Assembly: GCA_905331475.1 (NCBI GenBank)
Contig: CAJNYU010001291.1
Span: forward strand, 124,001 to 188,000
Source: Rotaria socialis
Lineage: Eukaryota; Rotifera; Eurotatoria; Philodinida; Philodinidae
Direction of reading: 5' to 3'
Length of the DNA: 64,000 bases
Below, piece after piece: positions 50,441 through 63,920 of this stretch. How positions within the stretch are numbered: the first letter of the stretch is position 1; each line of letters begins with the position of its first letter. Both the position numbers and the translations under genes were made by a program. The notes below the pieces were generated by a model that was given only the letters and a program-made list of their open reading frames with translations, ran no database searches and was not told the origin of the DNA.

Positions 50441-50925
50441 TACCTGGCAGAAGGCTAAAATCCTGAAAAACCATAACCCCCCCCCCAGAATTGAACGCCA
50501 TCCTATAATAGAAAGGCACCCAGAATAGAACGCCACCTACGAAAATTGGATTCGCTCGACATAATAGAACGCCATGGCATTGAAATTTGTACATATTGAG
50601 TGTATTATCTTACATATAGCCGAAATATGCATTTTTTCATTCAACCACGATAGAAAACAGTAAAATCAACGAATAGGGCTCATTCTAGTGTTTGAAATGA
50701 ATAAAACCAGCAGAAAAAATGTCAAAACAAATAGCATAGCTATATATAGAATTCTCCAAAAAATCTATAACAGAAGGCCACCCCCAATAGAACGCCACCA
50801 AAAAAGGAGCGATTCAAAAAATCCTAATAGAAAGTCATGGCTTCCAAATCTGGGGGAGGGGGTTACGAAACTGAACTAATTTTGGTAAAATCAATAGTGA
50901 TTCGCCCAGAAGAACGTTACAATCA
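50441..50925. repeat. Word-repeat island (AATAGAACGCCAC)
   Basis: Variants of AATAGAACGCCAC occur at least seven times, for example near 50522, 50560 and 50790. A C-run arm AACCCCCCCCCCAGA near 50476 faces its complement TCTGGGGGAGGGGGTT near 50849, giving a loose foldback. The 137-codon minus-strand frame across it is produced by the repeats and is not a gene. Confidence 0.65.
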
Positions 50926-51600
50926 CTCATACTATTTTTCATGTAGATCTTACCGTATTCTATCAATTAGACACCTTTTGAGCTCGATTTAACATTCCCG
51001 ACCCATAGAAATCAGGTTCAAATTCCTAGATTTTTTGCTAAATCCTGTCGTGATTGCGCAATAGCAACTTCCCGAGATAGCCATGGTGGTTTCTAAACAG
51101 ATTTTCACCCGCTCTATCGACTGGAATCCACTGCAACTATGTTAAAACAATTTTCCTGGCCGATCGCGACGGGATTTAGCAAAATTGGTTGAGTTTTGTA
51201 TGGTCTTTGTGGCTTTCAGTTTTTTAGGAAGATTTTGAGTACGATTGGTATCTGGGCTGAATAGAGCTCAGCGAGTTCTATTTGGAAAGTAGTTTGTCCT
51301 TGTTCGATAGTCCTTTGGAGTAATCCACTCTGAAAATATTCGAATTTTCCATTTTTACTTAAGATATCCTACGTCTTTTATGGTCACTATTTATAATTAT
51401 CTTGATTCTACCGTGTTCATACGGTGGTCAATATAAATCGGAAGTTCTGCTTACCAGTTGCTGTCGCTCTCTGGAGCGTATTTTTTTTATTTATGATACT
51501 TCGAAACTAAAAGTATTTCTTCAAAACTGAAAGTCAAACAACTGACTTTTTACCCTGCAGGGCAGGGTAACCGTGCTCTGTGGGCATCTCTGATAGAAAC
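50926..51600. repeat. Degenerate inverted repeat region
   Basis: TTTTGCTAAATCCTGTCGTG near 51033 has an inverted partner CGCGACGGGATTTAGCAAAA near 51160. Farther on, ACCCTGCAGGGCAGGGT near 51551 is a small palindrome. These look like old foldback elements; borders are not defined. Confidence 0.5.
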
Positions 51601-52494
51601 ATACAATTATGTAAATATGATTAGCACACAATAACTTAGAATATTCATATTATGATTATATACTTGCGTAGTTTATATATCAAAGCAAGAGTATTAAATT
51701 ACTGTAAGTTCATAGGTTTATATCTTTTTAATGCGATGCGAAGCAGAAGCATTTATGTAATCCGTCGCGAGCTTACTTTTTTTTCTATTACTTTATCGAC
51801 GTAGGCATTACACTTTATCATTTTATATCATGATAGTTTCGAGAAGTAAAAGTCATAAAAAAGTCATTAAAACTTGAGATCGAAGTATCAAGATCGAACT
51901 TTTTATTTTGAATCTTCAATCTGAAGTTTTGTTCACTCAGGAATGTTGTTCCGAAATAACAAAAATGAAAGAAATTTGTGGCTAGATAATTAAAAGGACG
52001 TTATCAACATATGACGACGAATATTCTATTGGATTACATCTAAATCTAAGTTATTGGATCATAGAAATATTGAAAAATTCAATACGAATGCATTTTAAAA
52101 TAGAGAATATTGTCAAAGCCATCTAGCATGGTTGATATAATTGGTATGTAAAAACATGAATTTTATGTTTCTTTAAAGGTTATATAGTTACATAGTATTC
52201 AATGGGTACTAATTAATTATATGAATTTCTTATTGTGTATATAGATCGTTATACAGATTTTAAATAATATTATGTTATGAATCTTTCTATTAAATCATTC
52301 GATATATTTTAGATTTTACAACTGGTGATACAAAATTTGATTTAATTATTTTTTAACATTCATAATGTATACATAGTCATGTTTCATTGAATAATGTGTT
52401 GTTGATATTTTATTTTATTTTTTTCATTTTAGGTTGCCTTGTCTTTGTTTTTAAATTAAAAAAATCTTTACATTTGATATATATATATATGTAT
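51601..52494. other. AT-rich spacer, no gene seen
   Basis: No ORF or repeat ends are visible. AATGCGATGCGAAGCAGAAG near 51731 has a loose inverted partner near 54552. Confidence 0.4.
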
Positions 52495-53236
52495 CAGGCC
52501 TTCTAATGGGATGGAATAATCCCATCCCATCCCGTCCCATGGGACAACTTGTATTTTAGATATCCCATGGGATGAAATGGGATGAAGGTCCGATCCCATG
52601 GGAAATGCGATTATTTTTTTAAAGAAAAAATCATTATTCATTTGTGTCACACTTGACAATAGGTGAAGAGTGTGAATATTATCATTCTTTTTCTGTACTG
52701 GTCATTAACCCAACTCCGAGCTCCATTCGAATAATTGAATAAAGAATACGATAAAACATAAAAACAGAAATAAACATGGATGTCATAATACCATTACACT
52801 GGGTAATGAGAATCCAAAGTCATAGTACCCTCAAGCTTATACCATACGAAGTGCATCAATATCTACATCCCACTCGGTTATGGATAAATGCTCCCAAAAT
52901 ATTCCGATACTACCACTCGAATAATGACTTCATTACCCTAGCGATATAACTATATGTTAAAAGTTGAGGAATTTGAGTTGTTTTGGTGTAATGATGTTTA
53001 GGGTAGGCACTTTGTTATTCCAAAGGTCATTACACCAAAACGACTCAAATTCCTCAACTTTTAATATATAGTTATATCGTTAGGGTAATGAAGTCATTCC
53101 CGCGTAGGTCACTACACTGGAAGAAATGGGTAAGAGTTCTTCGGTTGATTAGGATCGAAATGTATCTCAGTTCCGGCTACAAAAGTCGTTACCCGGTGTA
53201 ACGGGATTATGCCCTCACTCCTCATTAGAAGCCCTG
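52495..53236. mobile_element. Probable hAT-like foldback element, 742 bp
   Basis: The ends CAGGCCTTCTAATGGGATGG and, in reverse complement, CAGGGCTTCTAATGAGGAGT match well over about 30 bp and are hAT-like. The left part is filled with CCCATGGGATG words. The right part (52936-53090) is a near-perfect inverted repeat built on GTAATGAAGTCATTACCC and CTCAAATTCCTCAACTTTTA. The flanking 8-mers (ATATGTAT and ATATAGAC) agree at only five positions, so the duplication is decayed or the borders are off. Confidence 0.65.
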
Positions 53237-53670
53237 ATATAGACATTATTATGTACATGTGATTAATACGTATTCTCTGGTTAATATCATATAGTTTATG
53301 TTATAATTTTTAAAAATTTATTTTAATTTATCCAATGATTTGTTACTGGTATAATAATATACTTAAAATTTTTCTAGGATTTCTTATAAAATGAAAAACA
53401 AATTTCTTACTCTCTTATAATTTAGATATTTGCTGTAGATATGTTTCTTTATTGACATATTTTTTTTAAAGTTTATTTTAGGTTACATGGAACTTTATTT
53501 CAAGGAAAAAAAATCGTTTTTATACACGAAGATACAATATAAATATTTTTAATAATTTAGTAATATGAATATTGTAATATTCCTAATCATCTTTTAAAGG
53601 CTGTTTTTACTTAGATTAGAAAATCGTTGCATTGCTTTTTAAGTAATATGTGCATTAATAGCATCGCAGA
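53237..53670. other. AT-rich spacer, no gene seen
   Basis: This is very AT-rich DNA separating two word-repeat elements. No feature is recognised. Confidence 0.4.
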
Positions 53671-54235
53671 TGAATGAATCCGATACTGAATCCGACGAGC
53701 CGACAAAGTCCCATGGGATTCCGGGTTGAGGAACTACTAATGGGTCCTTACTGTTGGAATCCAGTGAACATCCGACCAAATCTAACAACCGAATTCCCTA
53801 ATCGACTCTCCCCCAACGACTCCCCGGGGAGTCCCCGTAAAATAACGAAATCCCTGGGGAGTCCCTGTCGTGAGTCCCCGGGGACTTTTTATTTGGGGGA
53901 CTCCCCGGGGATTTCGCTGGGGAGAATTGATGAAATTTTTTAGAATAAAAAAAAAACTTTTCAATTTTTTTAATTTAAAAAAAATTAAGAAGAATTTATT
54001 AGTAATTAGATATTTGATCGATTTTGATCAGATAACTCCCCAGGGAGTCCCCACAAAAGAACGAAATCCCTAGGGACTCCCTGTCGTGAGTCCCCGGGGA
54101 TTTGTCAGGGGACTCCCTGGGGATTCTTCTAGGGAGAGTTGACTAGGGGAGGGATTCATGAGTGGCTCCTCAACCAGGATTTACTTAGAATCCTGGAGGA
54201 ACCGATCAAAATCCGATCAAATCCGGTTAGATCCA
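53671..54235. repeat. Word-repeat element built on GGGACTCCCCGGGGAGTCCCC
   Basis: Two direct copies of a roughly 105-bp GC-rich block (about 53818-53927 and 54030-54147) flank an A/T-only stretch. Each block consists of alternating ACTCCCCGGGGA palindromes and shares CCCTGTCGTGAGTCCCCGGG. Outside them, GGTTGAGGA and its complement TCCTCAACC mark outer inverted arms. The frames seen here are by-products. Confidence 0.75.
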
Positions 54236-55113
54236 GCTATCGAATTGTTCGTTCTGGGTAACTGTTTGATCCACATTATGAAATAAAAATAAAATAACTT
54301 CTCCTTCATTTGTAAGTTTATTCGACATAACATTATACTATATGGAACTAAAACATCGAAAGGAAAAAAGAATAGATCAACATAATTTAGAAACATCAAG
54401 TTTTTTACTCATCCATTTCAGACATGGAAGCTATTTATTTTGAAAATAATTGTGATTCTTCTAAGAAAATTGTCTAGTCCAGCAGCAGCTATTCTAAATA
54501 TTTCATTTTATCAAATAATTTTTTTAATCATAAAATCTAATTTAACTTTTAATGCTTCGCATCGCATTATGTGCACGAGTGTAGCTCAGATACCATCTAG
54601 TTGTTCTCGTTATAATTAGAAGAGAAAATGATATTTTGTGTCAATTTTTGTAGAGACATATTCAGCAAAACAAAAGGAAATGTTCTATGGATTCTGCTTT
54701 AATTTATTCTATTCATATAGTTTCCCACAATATATTATATCAGAATACTTTATTGAAAATAATTAGCTGAAAATTGGCGACATCTATTTTTATATTAGAT
54801 AATAAGTAAAATAAAAATAAAATTTCAAATAAAAATAGAAAATTATGATATTTTCATTTTTACTGTAATTAGTTTTATTAGATTTTCTATTATTGCACCA
54901 TCACAACACAACACACCTATCTTGTGTGAATCATGCTTTTATCCAACAAGTTGTCTACCTCACAAAAAATAAAATCCCACGCACACACAAACAATCCGTT
55001 CTTTCGTGTGTTCATTGTGTGTATACCCATAGTTGTCTTCAATCTTTCTTTTGATCAATCTGTTCTGATTTTTTTTCATCGCCTACATACATAACAAGGA
55101 AAAAATTCTACTC
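54236..55113. promoter_or_regulatory. Upstream region of topoisomerase I
   Basis: This is AT-rich DNA with no ORF. The part just before 55114 should be the promoter and leader of the topoisomerase gene; no specific motif is called. Confidence 0.35.
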
Positions 55114-58100
55114 ATGACGAGTATCGCCAATCCCAAGTTAACAACATCTATGCTGTCTACAAATACAAATAGCACCAAGAATACATCATCATCATCGATC
55201 AAAAAAGAAGTCAACAATAATAATACATCACGATCATCAAATGGAAATACTTCTAAATCGCCTATCAATAATAAAAAAGAACCTGCTCAAAGTTCACAAG
55301 TAAAACGTAAAAGTCGAGTTCTATCTAGTAGCGACGAATCAGATGATGACAACCAATCATTGGTAAGTAAAAAAATATAAAAACGAAAACTTTTCATCCC
55401 GCCAATCTTTTTTCATTGTTCACTTACTCATTCACGTTGAATGCTTTCGTTTTTCAATTGCCACGTATACTAATATGTCTATTCAGCTCACATTCGATTA
55501 TGCTTTTGAATTTTTATTTCAAGCTGTTATCAGAGATATTGTGCGTATGGCCTGAACGAGAGAAAAAATAACACATAATTGTGAACATTTTTCTATACAC
55601 ATTTTTTTGTTTTTAGGCAAAAAAAGCTGCCGCCTTAAATGGGCAAATTACATCAACATCTGTTGCAGTTAGGCATGAGCAAAAAAAAGACTCCAGCCCA
55701 ACAAAAAAAGATACTCCCGAAACACCTACAATTAAAAAGGAACCTGTTACCCCAGCTGTTAAAAAAGAAACAACTCCTGTAGTTAAAAAAGAGTCAACAA
55801 CGCCTGTTACTGTTAAACAAGAGCCTAAATCGGAATCGGCGCACTCAAAGCGTAAAAGCACACATGTTGATACCGACGACGATGATATACCGTTGGTAAG
55901 TTATGATTTGAGATGTGTTTTTTTTGTGTGTTAATTGTTTTTACTACTTATTAAATAGGCGAAAAAAGCTAAAAATCAAGCTCAACGCAAATCAGTTCCA
56001 GTTGTTGTAAAAAAAGAGAAAATATCAGATGCTAGATCATCATCAACAGGAAAATCATCATCAACAGGAAAATCACCATCAGCATCGTCTTCATCTAATA
56101 GAAAATCATCGACAAATGCTAAACAAGAAAAAAGCACAGCTAAAAAAGAATTAAAACCAACAATAAGTTCATCGCCAACAAAAGAATCAACTGGAAAACG
56201 AAAGAAAAAAGAAGAAGACGAAGATGTTTGGCGATGGTAAAACTCATAGCTATATGCTTATTTTATCTTCATTAATTCCATTTGTTGTTTTTTGTTTCAG
56301 GTGGGAAGAAGAAAAATATACTGATGGTCGTAAGTGGACAACACTCGAACATAAGGGTCCACTATTTCCACCTCCATATGAATCTTTACCACCACGTGTA
56401 AAATTCTTATATAATGGTTCGTTTTCTTTTCTAGTGTTTTTATCCTAATAAATTTCGTTTTTTCTCTTAGGTACGGAAGTTAAATTAAAAGATCCAGCAG
56501 AAGAAATAATGACATTCTACTCGCGTATGTTAGACCATGATTATACATCGAAAGAAGTTTTCAATACTAATTTTATGGCTGATTGGCGTAAATCGATGAC
56601 ACAAGCTGAACGTGAATTAATTAAAGATATTCGTAAATGTGATTTTACTCAAGTGGCTAACTATTTTAAAGAACAAACTGAACAAAGAAAAGCAATGAGT
56701 AAAGAAGAGAAAAAGAACCTTAAAGATGAAAATGAAAAATTACGAAAAGAATATGGCTATTGTATGTGGGATAAACATCGGCAACCAGTTGGAAATTATA
56801 AAATTGAACCTCCTGGTTTATTTCGTGGCCGTGGTGAACATCCTAAAATGGGTTGCGTGAAAAAACGTATTCGACCAGAAGATGTCATTATTAATATTGG
56901 TCGAGAAGCACATATACCAAAGCCACCTGAAGGACATCATTGGAAAGAAGTTAGACATGATAATAAAGTATCATGGCTTGTGATGTGGACAGAAAATATT
57001 CGAGGAAACAATAAGTATATTATGTTAAATGCTTCATCCCGTGTTAAGGTACGTATTTAAAAATTGAACATTTCGATTATATTTATATCTATGACAAGGC
57101 AAAAACATAAACGAACGATTCTAATGTTCATCTATCGTAGTTTGGGTTTTTTCTTAGTATAGACATCATGATAAACAAAATTATATAGAAGATTTTCAAG
57201 TACAGTTCTGCATTAACATGACTTGTTATAAGAAACAAAAGAAGAATATCTGTACTTCTTAACTAACATATAGTATTAGGTACTACTATCTAATGATAGA
57301 CTCAATAGTTTGATATCGTTTCTAGAGCTTATACTAGCGACAACTTGTAACAGAAAGTCAGTCTTTTGAAAAATTCTGCGAATCGATTACTAAAACACAC
57401 ATTTTAACCACAAGCAGACTAATTAGTCACCAACACTTTTATATGTCACATTGTACTCGATATGTTATCTGATGTGTAAGACGAGAAAAATATCAATGAC
57501 TTGTCTCGATCTAATTAATACGTAATGGTACTATAAGTTGGAACTTTGTATCGTCTAAACAAGTGTAAAACAACACAGCTACTCAGTCATAGACTCTAGT
57601 ATCATACCTGTATACACAGACGTATTAGTATTGTGCAAACATTTGATTTTTTTTAATGAAAGCAAATTTTAAAAGGACCTATTTACTCTCTTGGACGGGT
57701 GGTTTATAACTGCAGGCGTCCAAATAATTATTTTTGAGAGCACACAAAACATACTAAATGTAAAAATTACTATAGAATCTAGGTTGGATAAAACGCAGTT
57801 GGTAGTATTATTGAATATTCATGAATTATCAGCGAAACAGAATAGACGAAATATTTTGCTAGTTTTCTTATGTTGAATTTTTAAAACTTGTGCTTTATAA
57901 AATGATTTTGTTTAGGGTGAACGTGATTGGCAGAAATATGAAAAGGCACGAAAACTGCATAGAGTTATTGATAAAATACGTGAAAACTATCAGATTGATT
58001 GGAAAAGTAAAGAAATGCGTATACGTCAACGTGCAGTTGCATTGTATTTTATCGACAAAGTAAGTTGAAAATATTCAATTATTAATTTCAAGAAAAAAAC

Positions 58101-59315
58101 AATATTCATATTTCTATTTAAGCTTGCACTTCGTGTTGGTAATGAAAAAGATGAAGACGAAGCTGATACTGTTGGTTGTTGTTCATTACGTGTTGAGCAT
58201 ATTAAATTATACGATAGAATCGAAAGTATAGGCGAAAATATAGTCGAATTTGATTTTCTTGGTAAAGATAGTATTAGGTAAAGATAAACAAAATATTATA
58301 TTTACTTGAAATAATCTTTAAATTATTTACTATTTAGATACACTAATAAAGTCAGTGTCGAATCACGTGTATATAAAAATTTAAAACTATTTATGGAAAA
58401 TAAAGAAGACAATGATGAATTATTCGATCGTTTGACGGTAATAGATTTTAAAAAATTAAACATTGTTCATCATTTTGTTTTTGTTGACTGTAATTTATTT
58501 CAATAGACATCAGGTCTCAATCAATATTTAAGTGAATTAATGGATGGACTTACTGCTAAAGTCTTTCGAACATATAATGCTTCAAAAACACTTCAAGATC
58601 AATTAGATTTACTTACGAATTCAAAAGCAAATGTTCCAGAAAAAGTTCTTGCTTACAATCGTGCTAATCGCCAAGTTGCATTACTTTGTAATCATCAACG
58701 TTCAATACCAAAAACGTTCGAAAAAAGCATGGAAACACTTAAAGCTAAAGTAATAAAAGAATGATTAATTTTGATTAAAGAACTTAGCATTTTCGTTATT
58801 TTTCTTGTTTAAGATTGATGCAAAAAAAGCTGAAGTTACTGAGCAAAAAGCAGAACTTAAACGAACAAAACTTGAATGTAAGAATTCTAAAAGCCAAGCA
58901 TCTCAAAAGAAATTGGAACAAATTGAAAAGAAATTTCAACGTTCTGACGACGCTTTGAAAAAACTTGAATTACAAGCACTTGATAGAGAAGAAAATAAAG
59001 ATATTGCACTAGGAACATCGAAACTTAATTATCTTGATCCACGTATTAGTGTTGCATGGTAAGAAAGGAAAAGTTTTTTATGTTTCTTTTTTTTATAAAT
59101 ATTATATATTCAGGTGTAAAAAATGGAATGTACCAATCGAAAAAATTTATTCCAAAACTCAACGTGATAAATTCCGTTGGGCTATCGATATGGCAACCGC
59201 TGATTATCACTTTCACAATTATAAAGGTGAAATTGTTTTGCGTAATGTCGACGAATCAAATAATAATGGCGATGAGGAAGATGATGATGAAGAACAAAAT
59301 TCAGATGATGAGTGA
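55114..59315 (+). CDS. TOP1: DNA topoisomerase I (type IB)
   Basis: Eleven exons join in phase into about 862 residues, beginning 55114-55362, 55617-55895 and 55959-56236 and ending 58814-59058 and 59114-59315. The first three exons (residues 1-268) are a Ser/Lys/Asn-rich nuclear N-terminus with repeated TPxxKKE units and KRK signals. The core begins at [20 protein letters not shown]. Catalytic residues are all recognisable: Arg in LALRVGNEK, Lys in GKDSIR, Arg in VFRTYNAS, His in [12 protein letters not shown] and the nucleophilic Tyr (about 787) in [10 protein letters not shown] charged coiled-coil linker precedes that Tyr domain. The C-terminus adds an acidic tail (DEEDDDEEQ). The enzyme relaxes supercoils in nuclear transcription and replication. 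Intron 57049-57916 is long (868 bp). AATAAA lies at 59529-59534. Confidence 0.95.
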
Positions 59316-60060
59316 TTTTCTTTTGTTTGTTGTTTTTCTTTTCCATACTTCTCGTTCAATTATGCGTGCAAAAAACAAGATCTTTACTCGCATTTCTTTT
59401 GTCTACTACATTTGTCCATGTATTGCTTTTCGTTTTTTTTCGTGTCCTTCTCTTTCATTCACTCTCCGCTTATAATGTTTTCTTTCTTTTTCTGTCTTGT
59501 TCTCATTAAAATGTTATTCGTATTGACCAATAAAGACAAAGAGTCTTAAGAAGAATACTTTGGGTATTATGAATAGTTGCAGTTTAGTTACTTTCATAAG
59601 CAGTACTTAAACTAACGATTTGCTAATAATCAAGACTAATTGTGAACATTTCTTCAGGCAATCAGAGTGCATTAAATACTATTAGTAAATAAATCCGAAT
59701 CGTCTGTTTAATTTCAGCAAGTTGTTTCGAATCAAAAGAATCATTAATCAATTTTACATATAATTTAAAACATAGATGTATGAACAAAAAATGTATAACA
59801 AAATACATACATCAAAATAAGAACATCAACACAAGTGACATGTATAAATGCAAAAAATAAATGAGTGAGATTTATGAATAGACAACTTTTCAATTGTCTG
59901 TCATACTTAACCTGACTTTTCTTTTATAACTAATGATGTGTAATATTTAAATACTAGTAGAGTTGAAACTATAAAGAATTCCTTTTAATTTAGATACAAA
60001 AGTAGAAAAAATAACCCTTCACTTTTATGAATTTCACTACGGAAAATGAAGAGTGATAAA
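59316..60060. other. Topoisomerase 3' UTR and spacer
   Basis: This holds a T-rich 3' UTR and the AATAAA at 59529. Beyond it I see no feature. Confidence 0.5.
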
Positions 60061-60133
60061 TAGGGGTGGTACGTTTACGTTAATTTAAAACTAACATTAA
60101 CTAACTCGCATTAAATTAAATGGTCCACCTCTA
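60061..60133. mobile_element. Tiny hAT MITE, 73 bp, with exact 8-bp target duplication
   Basis: The ends are TAGGGGTGG and CCACCTCTA (hAT type, one mismatch). GTGATAAA flanks both sides exactly (60053-60060 and 60134-60141). The interior consists of TTAAT/ACTAAC words in both orientations. Confidence 0.88.
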
Positions 60134-60141
60134 GTGATAAA

Positions 60142-63100
60142 TGTCAACTTTATTATACAATGGAGACGAAAACGATTTGAAAATGTATTGTCTTAGGCAA
60201 TTATTTTTTCGAAATGCACGAAAATAATAGTTTGTTTATAGAATATTGAGATTTGAACATATTTTCTCTATGACGAGACTTTAATTTTATTATTTAAGGA
60301 ACAATTGAAGACATTATCTTCCCAGATGTCAATCATGAGCAAAGCAAAATCTCATATTTATCGCATAAGATTGCCTAGAAATCTGTTGATTTGTTGCAAA
60401 CATGATGATTTTTTATCAAAATCTTCTTGTAACGAAGCATCAATCTACTTGATTGTTTTCTAAAGTTTTATGTAGGTGATGATCATTAAAACGTTATTTC
60501 TGTTTTCTGAAATAGTGAATTTAGACACACATTTCTCTTTCATCATTATATGAAGGTTTGACCGAGTAATCATTCTCAATTATTTATATCCTAAACTAAC
60601 ACATTGTCCAGTGTTTTTAAATATCTAATATAAACCGTACCAAGCTGAAAAATAGAGAATCATCGAAAAAAAAAATACTAATTACTCATGAAGTATATGC
60701 ATAAAAATCGTTTTTTACTTCGAAGAGATAGAATCAAAGTAAACTAGATTTAAATTGACTTCAATTAAAGTCAGCCATAGTTTACTACAAAAGTATGAAG
60801 GGAATGCATTTTTTCAATCTTCTTTACATTTTAAAAATTCTTTCTGATTTTGCTTTTTTTTTAATCAAAGCAAATGGAAGGACATGACATTTGTGCGACT
60901 AATTGCAAGGATAGATTTACATGTTTAGTGGAATATTCTCTCCAAGGAAATGACTTACTTTCATGATTCTAATAGAACTACTATTATGATCAATTCCTAT
61001 GTTAATACAAATTTTACGATGAATAATTCGTGACTAAGATATGCCAGTAAATAAATCAAGCGTTTGCTGATTTAGTTAATGCTTATTCTATTTAATGAGT
61101 GAGTTGAATCTAAAAAGAGACGAAAATTTATTATCAAAAATGATATGTATATTTATATAAACTTGAAACTTATCATCCATCGAGTTATTTTTTTCGTATG
61201 ATCGAGGTTAATTAATTACTAAGTATTGTTTTAATTTATGATAGTTAAACAATTGCACGTGTCTTTTATGAAAGTAGTTATAGTTATATCATAATAAGAG
61301 TCGACGGCGAAGACTGGAAGTTTTCCTTGGCATAAAATTTTACTTTTCTTCTATGAGGAACTAATATTTTTGTTTTATAAATAAATATTCTATTCGGCGA
61401 CCTGTATAAATAAATTATTTGTTGAGAAATAATGCTACGCATATTTTGATATAAGTATAAATGTATGTTCATAGTTATTTTTGTTTGGTAGTATTCATAA
61501 CATCAGGTCTTATTACAACTTGACTCATCGACTCTTGTCTAATGACATACAGTGAGTATGTTCAATAAAGATTTATTATTAATTAAGTATGTTAAAGATG
61601 GAAAATGGTTCAGAAGTAAAATGCATTAATGAAAATTTATTTTTACCATCTAATGAATTGCGTAGGTTTCTGTTTCATTTAAAGTTCAATTTATGAATTG
61701 AGGATAGTTAGCAAATACTTCGTCTTCAGTTGTTGCATTCAGAATAAAGTAATGTTGAATAGAAAATAGTTGTGGATAATTTTTGTCATCAACTTTATTA
61801 TGTTATTTCTTGAATTGAAAACAGAGAGAAAGTAATTAATGGCAGAGCAGTTAATATGTAACTATATTAAAATTAGATATTGTCGTTGAACAATAAAAAC
61901 AACAAAAATATGATAACAAAAACTGGCATATAATTTATCGCAGTTTTCCTACAAACATAAACTGTTTTTCCAAAATAGGCGGATTTGATCTGTTTTTATT
62001 TCAATTTTTCTTTAGTACTGCTTTACATTATCTTCTTGGAACCGTAGCTAGTATCTTCTCTATTTGCATCGAGATAATATTTTTGTTTTTTGATTAGCTG
62101 TCTTAACTTCATATTTTATTCATTTATCCTGTATAATTTATTCCTTTTTCTATATCTATAATAATACTATTTCATTGCCTTGGTGAATATACGCATTCTG
62201 GCGTGAAGCATGGCTAAACACATGTTATTTGCATACTAGTGTTGCTATCGGAGACTCGATACAGATTTTCTGCTCGAGTACAGCCTTGATGCATCTAATT
62301 CTATTTGAATATTGTCTGTGTTATATGAACTAGATAATTATACTTCAAAGGTAACTATCATTATCTTTCACCAGGCATATATATGTATTGCATGAGAAAA
62401 AGCAAAATGTACAACTATGTAAAAGTATTATTTTGGTCAGATAGAATATAGATTCTTATTTTCTTTGTAACTGATTTTGAGTAATCATTTTAAAAAGAGA
62501 GATTTGAAATTCGTCTTGTGATTTAAGTGTTTTAGATCAATACCGATTCTCAAGGTTTTGATTCAATTAAAATACAATGAAACGCGTTGGTGTTATATTT
62601 GCTCTTTTCTGATTGTGACTCTATACTAATTTTACAACCATTGGACAAACAAACGTGCATCAAAAATTTTAACCTGATTAACTCGAACATATTATCACTA
62701 TAAAATTCATCAGGTCGATATAAACATTTGAGGCATCTTTTTATTTTTAGGACAAAATGTAATTTTTAATTGGCTACTACACGTATAAATCACTTACATG
62801 TTTCATTCTTTGTTTGCATTAAATAACAATTCTCTACGCATATAAAGGACAAAAGTTTTTTAATGGACCGATGAAGTTATTCGATGCTGTAACTCCTATT
62901 AGATGTTCATGCTAGCGCTTAATACTTAAGTTTAGCATACTCAAGAATATTAAATATTTCATTTACATCATATTCAATTATTATTCATATTTAAAAGATA
63001 AGTTCATGATAAGTATATCTGCTTTCAGGATAACTGTTAAACATATGACAATTTTCTACTTATGCTTAAACATGAACTCATTAACAGTATTTTAAACATG

Positions 63101-63225
63101 ATGAAACATTGTTATCTCGTATTGCGATCATTAACGTAATTATAGAGTATTTTAATAGGGTTCACGATGAATTAAAATTGTTTCAAGCAATCTTAGAAGA
63201 TGTTTTCTTTATTATTTTTGTTATG
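60142..63225. other. Gene-free AT-rich DNA
   Basis: No protein-like ORF, exon series or repeat ends are recognised in this stretch. Confidence 0.5.
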
Positions 63226-63920
63226 AATGGATGTGAAATCGCCGAAAGAAAACACGTCGAAAAAGGAATGTCGAAAAATAAATATCGAAGAAAAAAATAT
63301 CGGAAAAAAGCGATTCTGAAGAATATTTCAAAAGCATTGAACTTCAAGATTTTCTGGTTGAAACAGATAATTACGTTACCCTTTCAAGTTAAAACAATTA
63401 TTATTCCAATCAGTATGAACCTTGCCTTTGTAATTCTTAGTTTTACAGATCCAATATATCTGCGAAGATGTTTGTTTATTGAATTTGTAAAAGAAACTAT
63501 TCCGAATCAATTGTCAATAACTTTTGTTGGAATCACGAAAAGATATAGAATTTGTATTAGTGGGCATTATACAGTCGAAAGAATTAAGTGATGAAACTGC
63601 AAAAAATGTGTACTGCAATATCTAAAAGCAAGCGAAATATGTAGAAGGCCGCATAACAATACTGTGATTGTTTTTTGTTCTTTTGTAGCGCCGATATGTG
63701 CTACATTCTAGGATGTTCGCTCACAAAATTACTTATTGAGGAAAATTATTTAGCTAATCGTTGAAATTCTACTGAGAAATAGAAAATAAAATAAAATAAA
63801 ATAAAACAAAATCAATATTGTTTTATAACGATATCTCACAATTTTCGACATTGTATATGTTCGACATTTATTTTTCGATATCTCGTTTTCGACATTTTTG
63901 CTTTCGACGTTTTCAATACG
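63226..63920. repeat. Word-repeat foldback (TGTCGAAAA)
   Basis: GTCGAAAA/ATCGAAGAAAA words run in one orientation at about 63250-63325. The reverse complement (TTTTCGACAT, TTTCGATATC, TTCGACGTTTTC) runs at about 63840-63920. An AAAAT microsatellite lies at 63783-63812 next to the right arm. A 160-codon frame at 63109-63591 crosses the left arm and has no recognisable family, so I do not call it a gene. Confidence 0.55.

Noticed and set aside
50181-50594. 137-codon minus-strand frame
   Set aside because: Its right half lies in GAACGCCAC word repeats; no domain, start context or introns support it.
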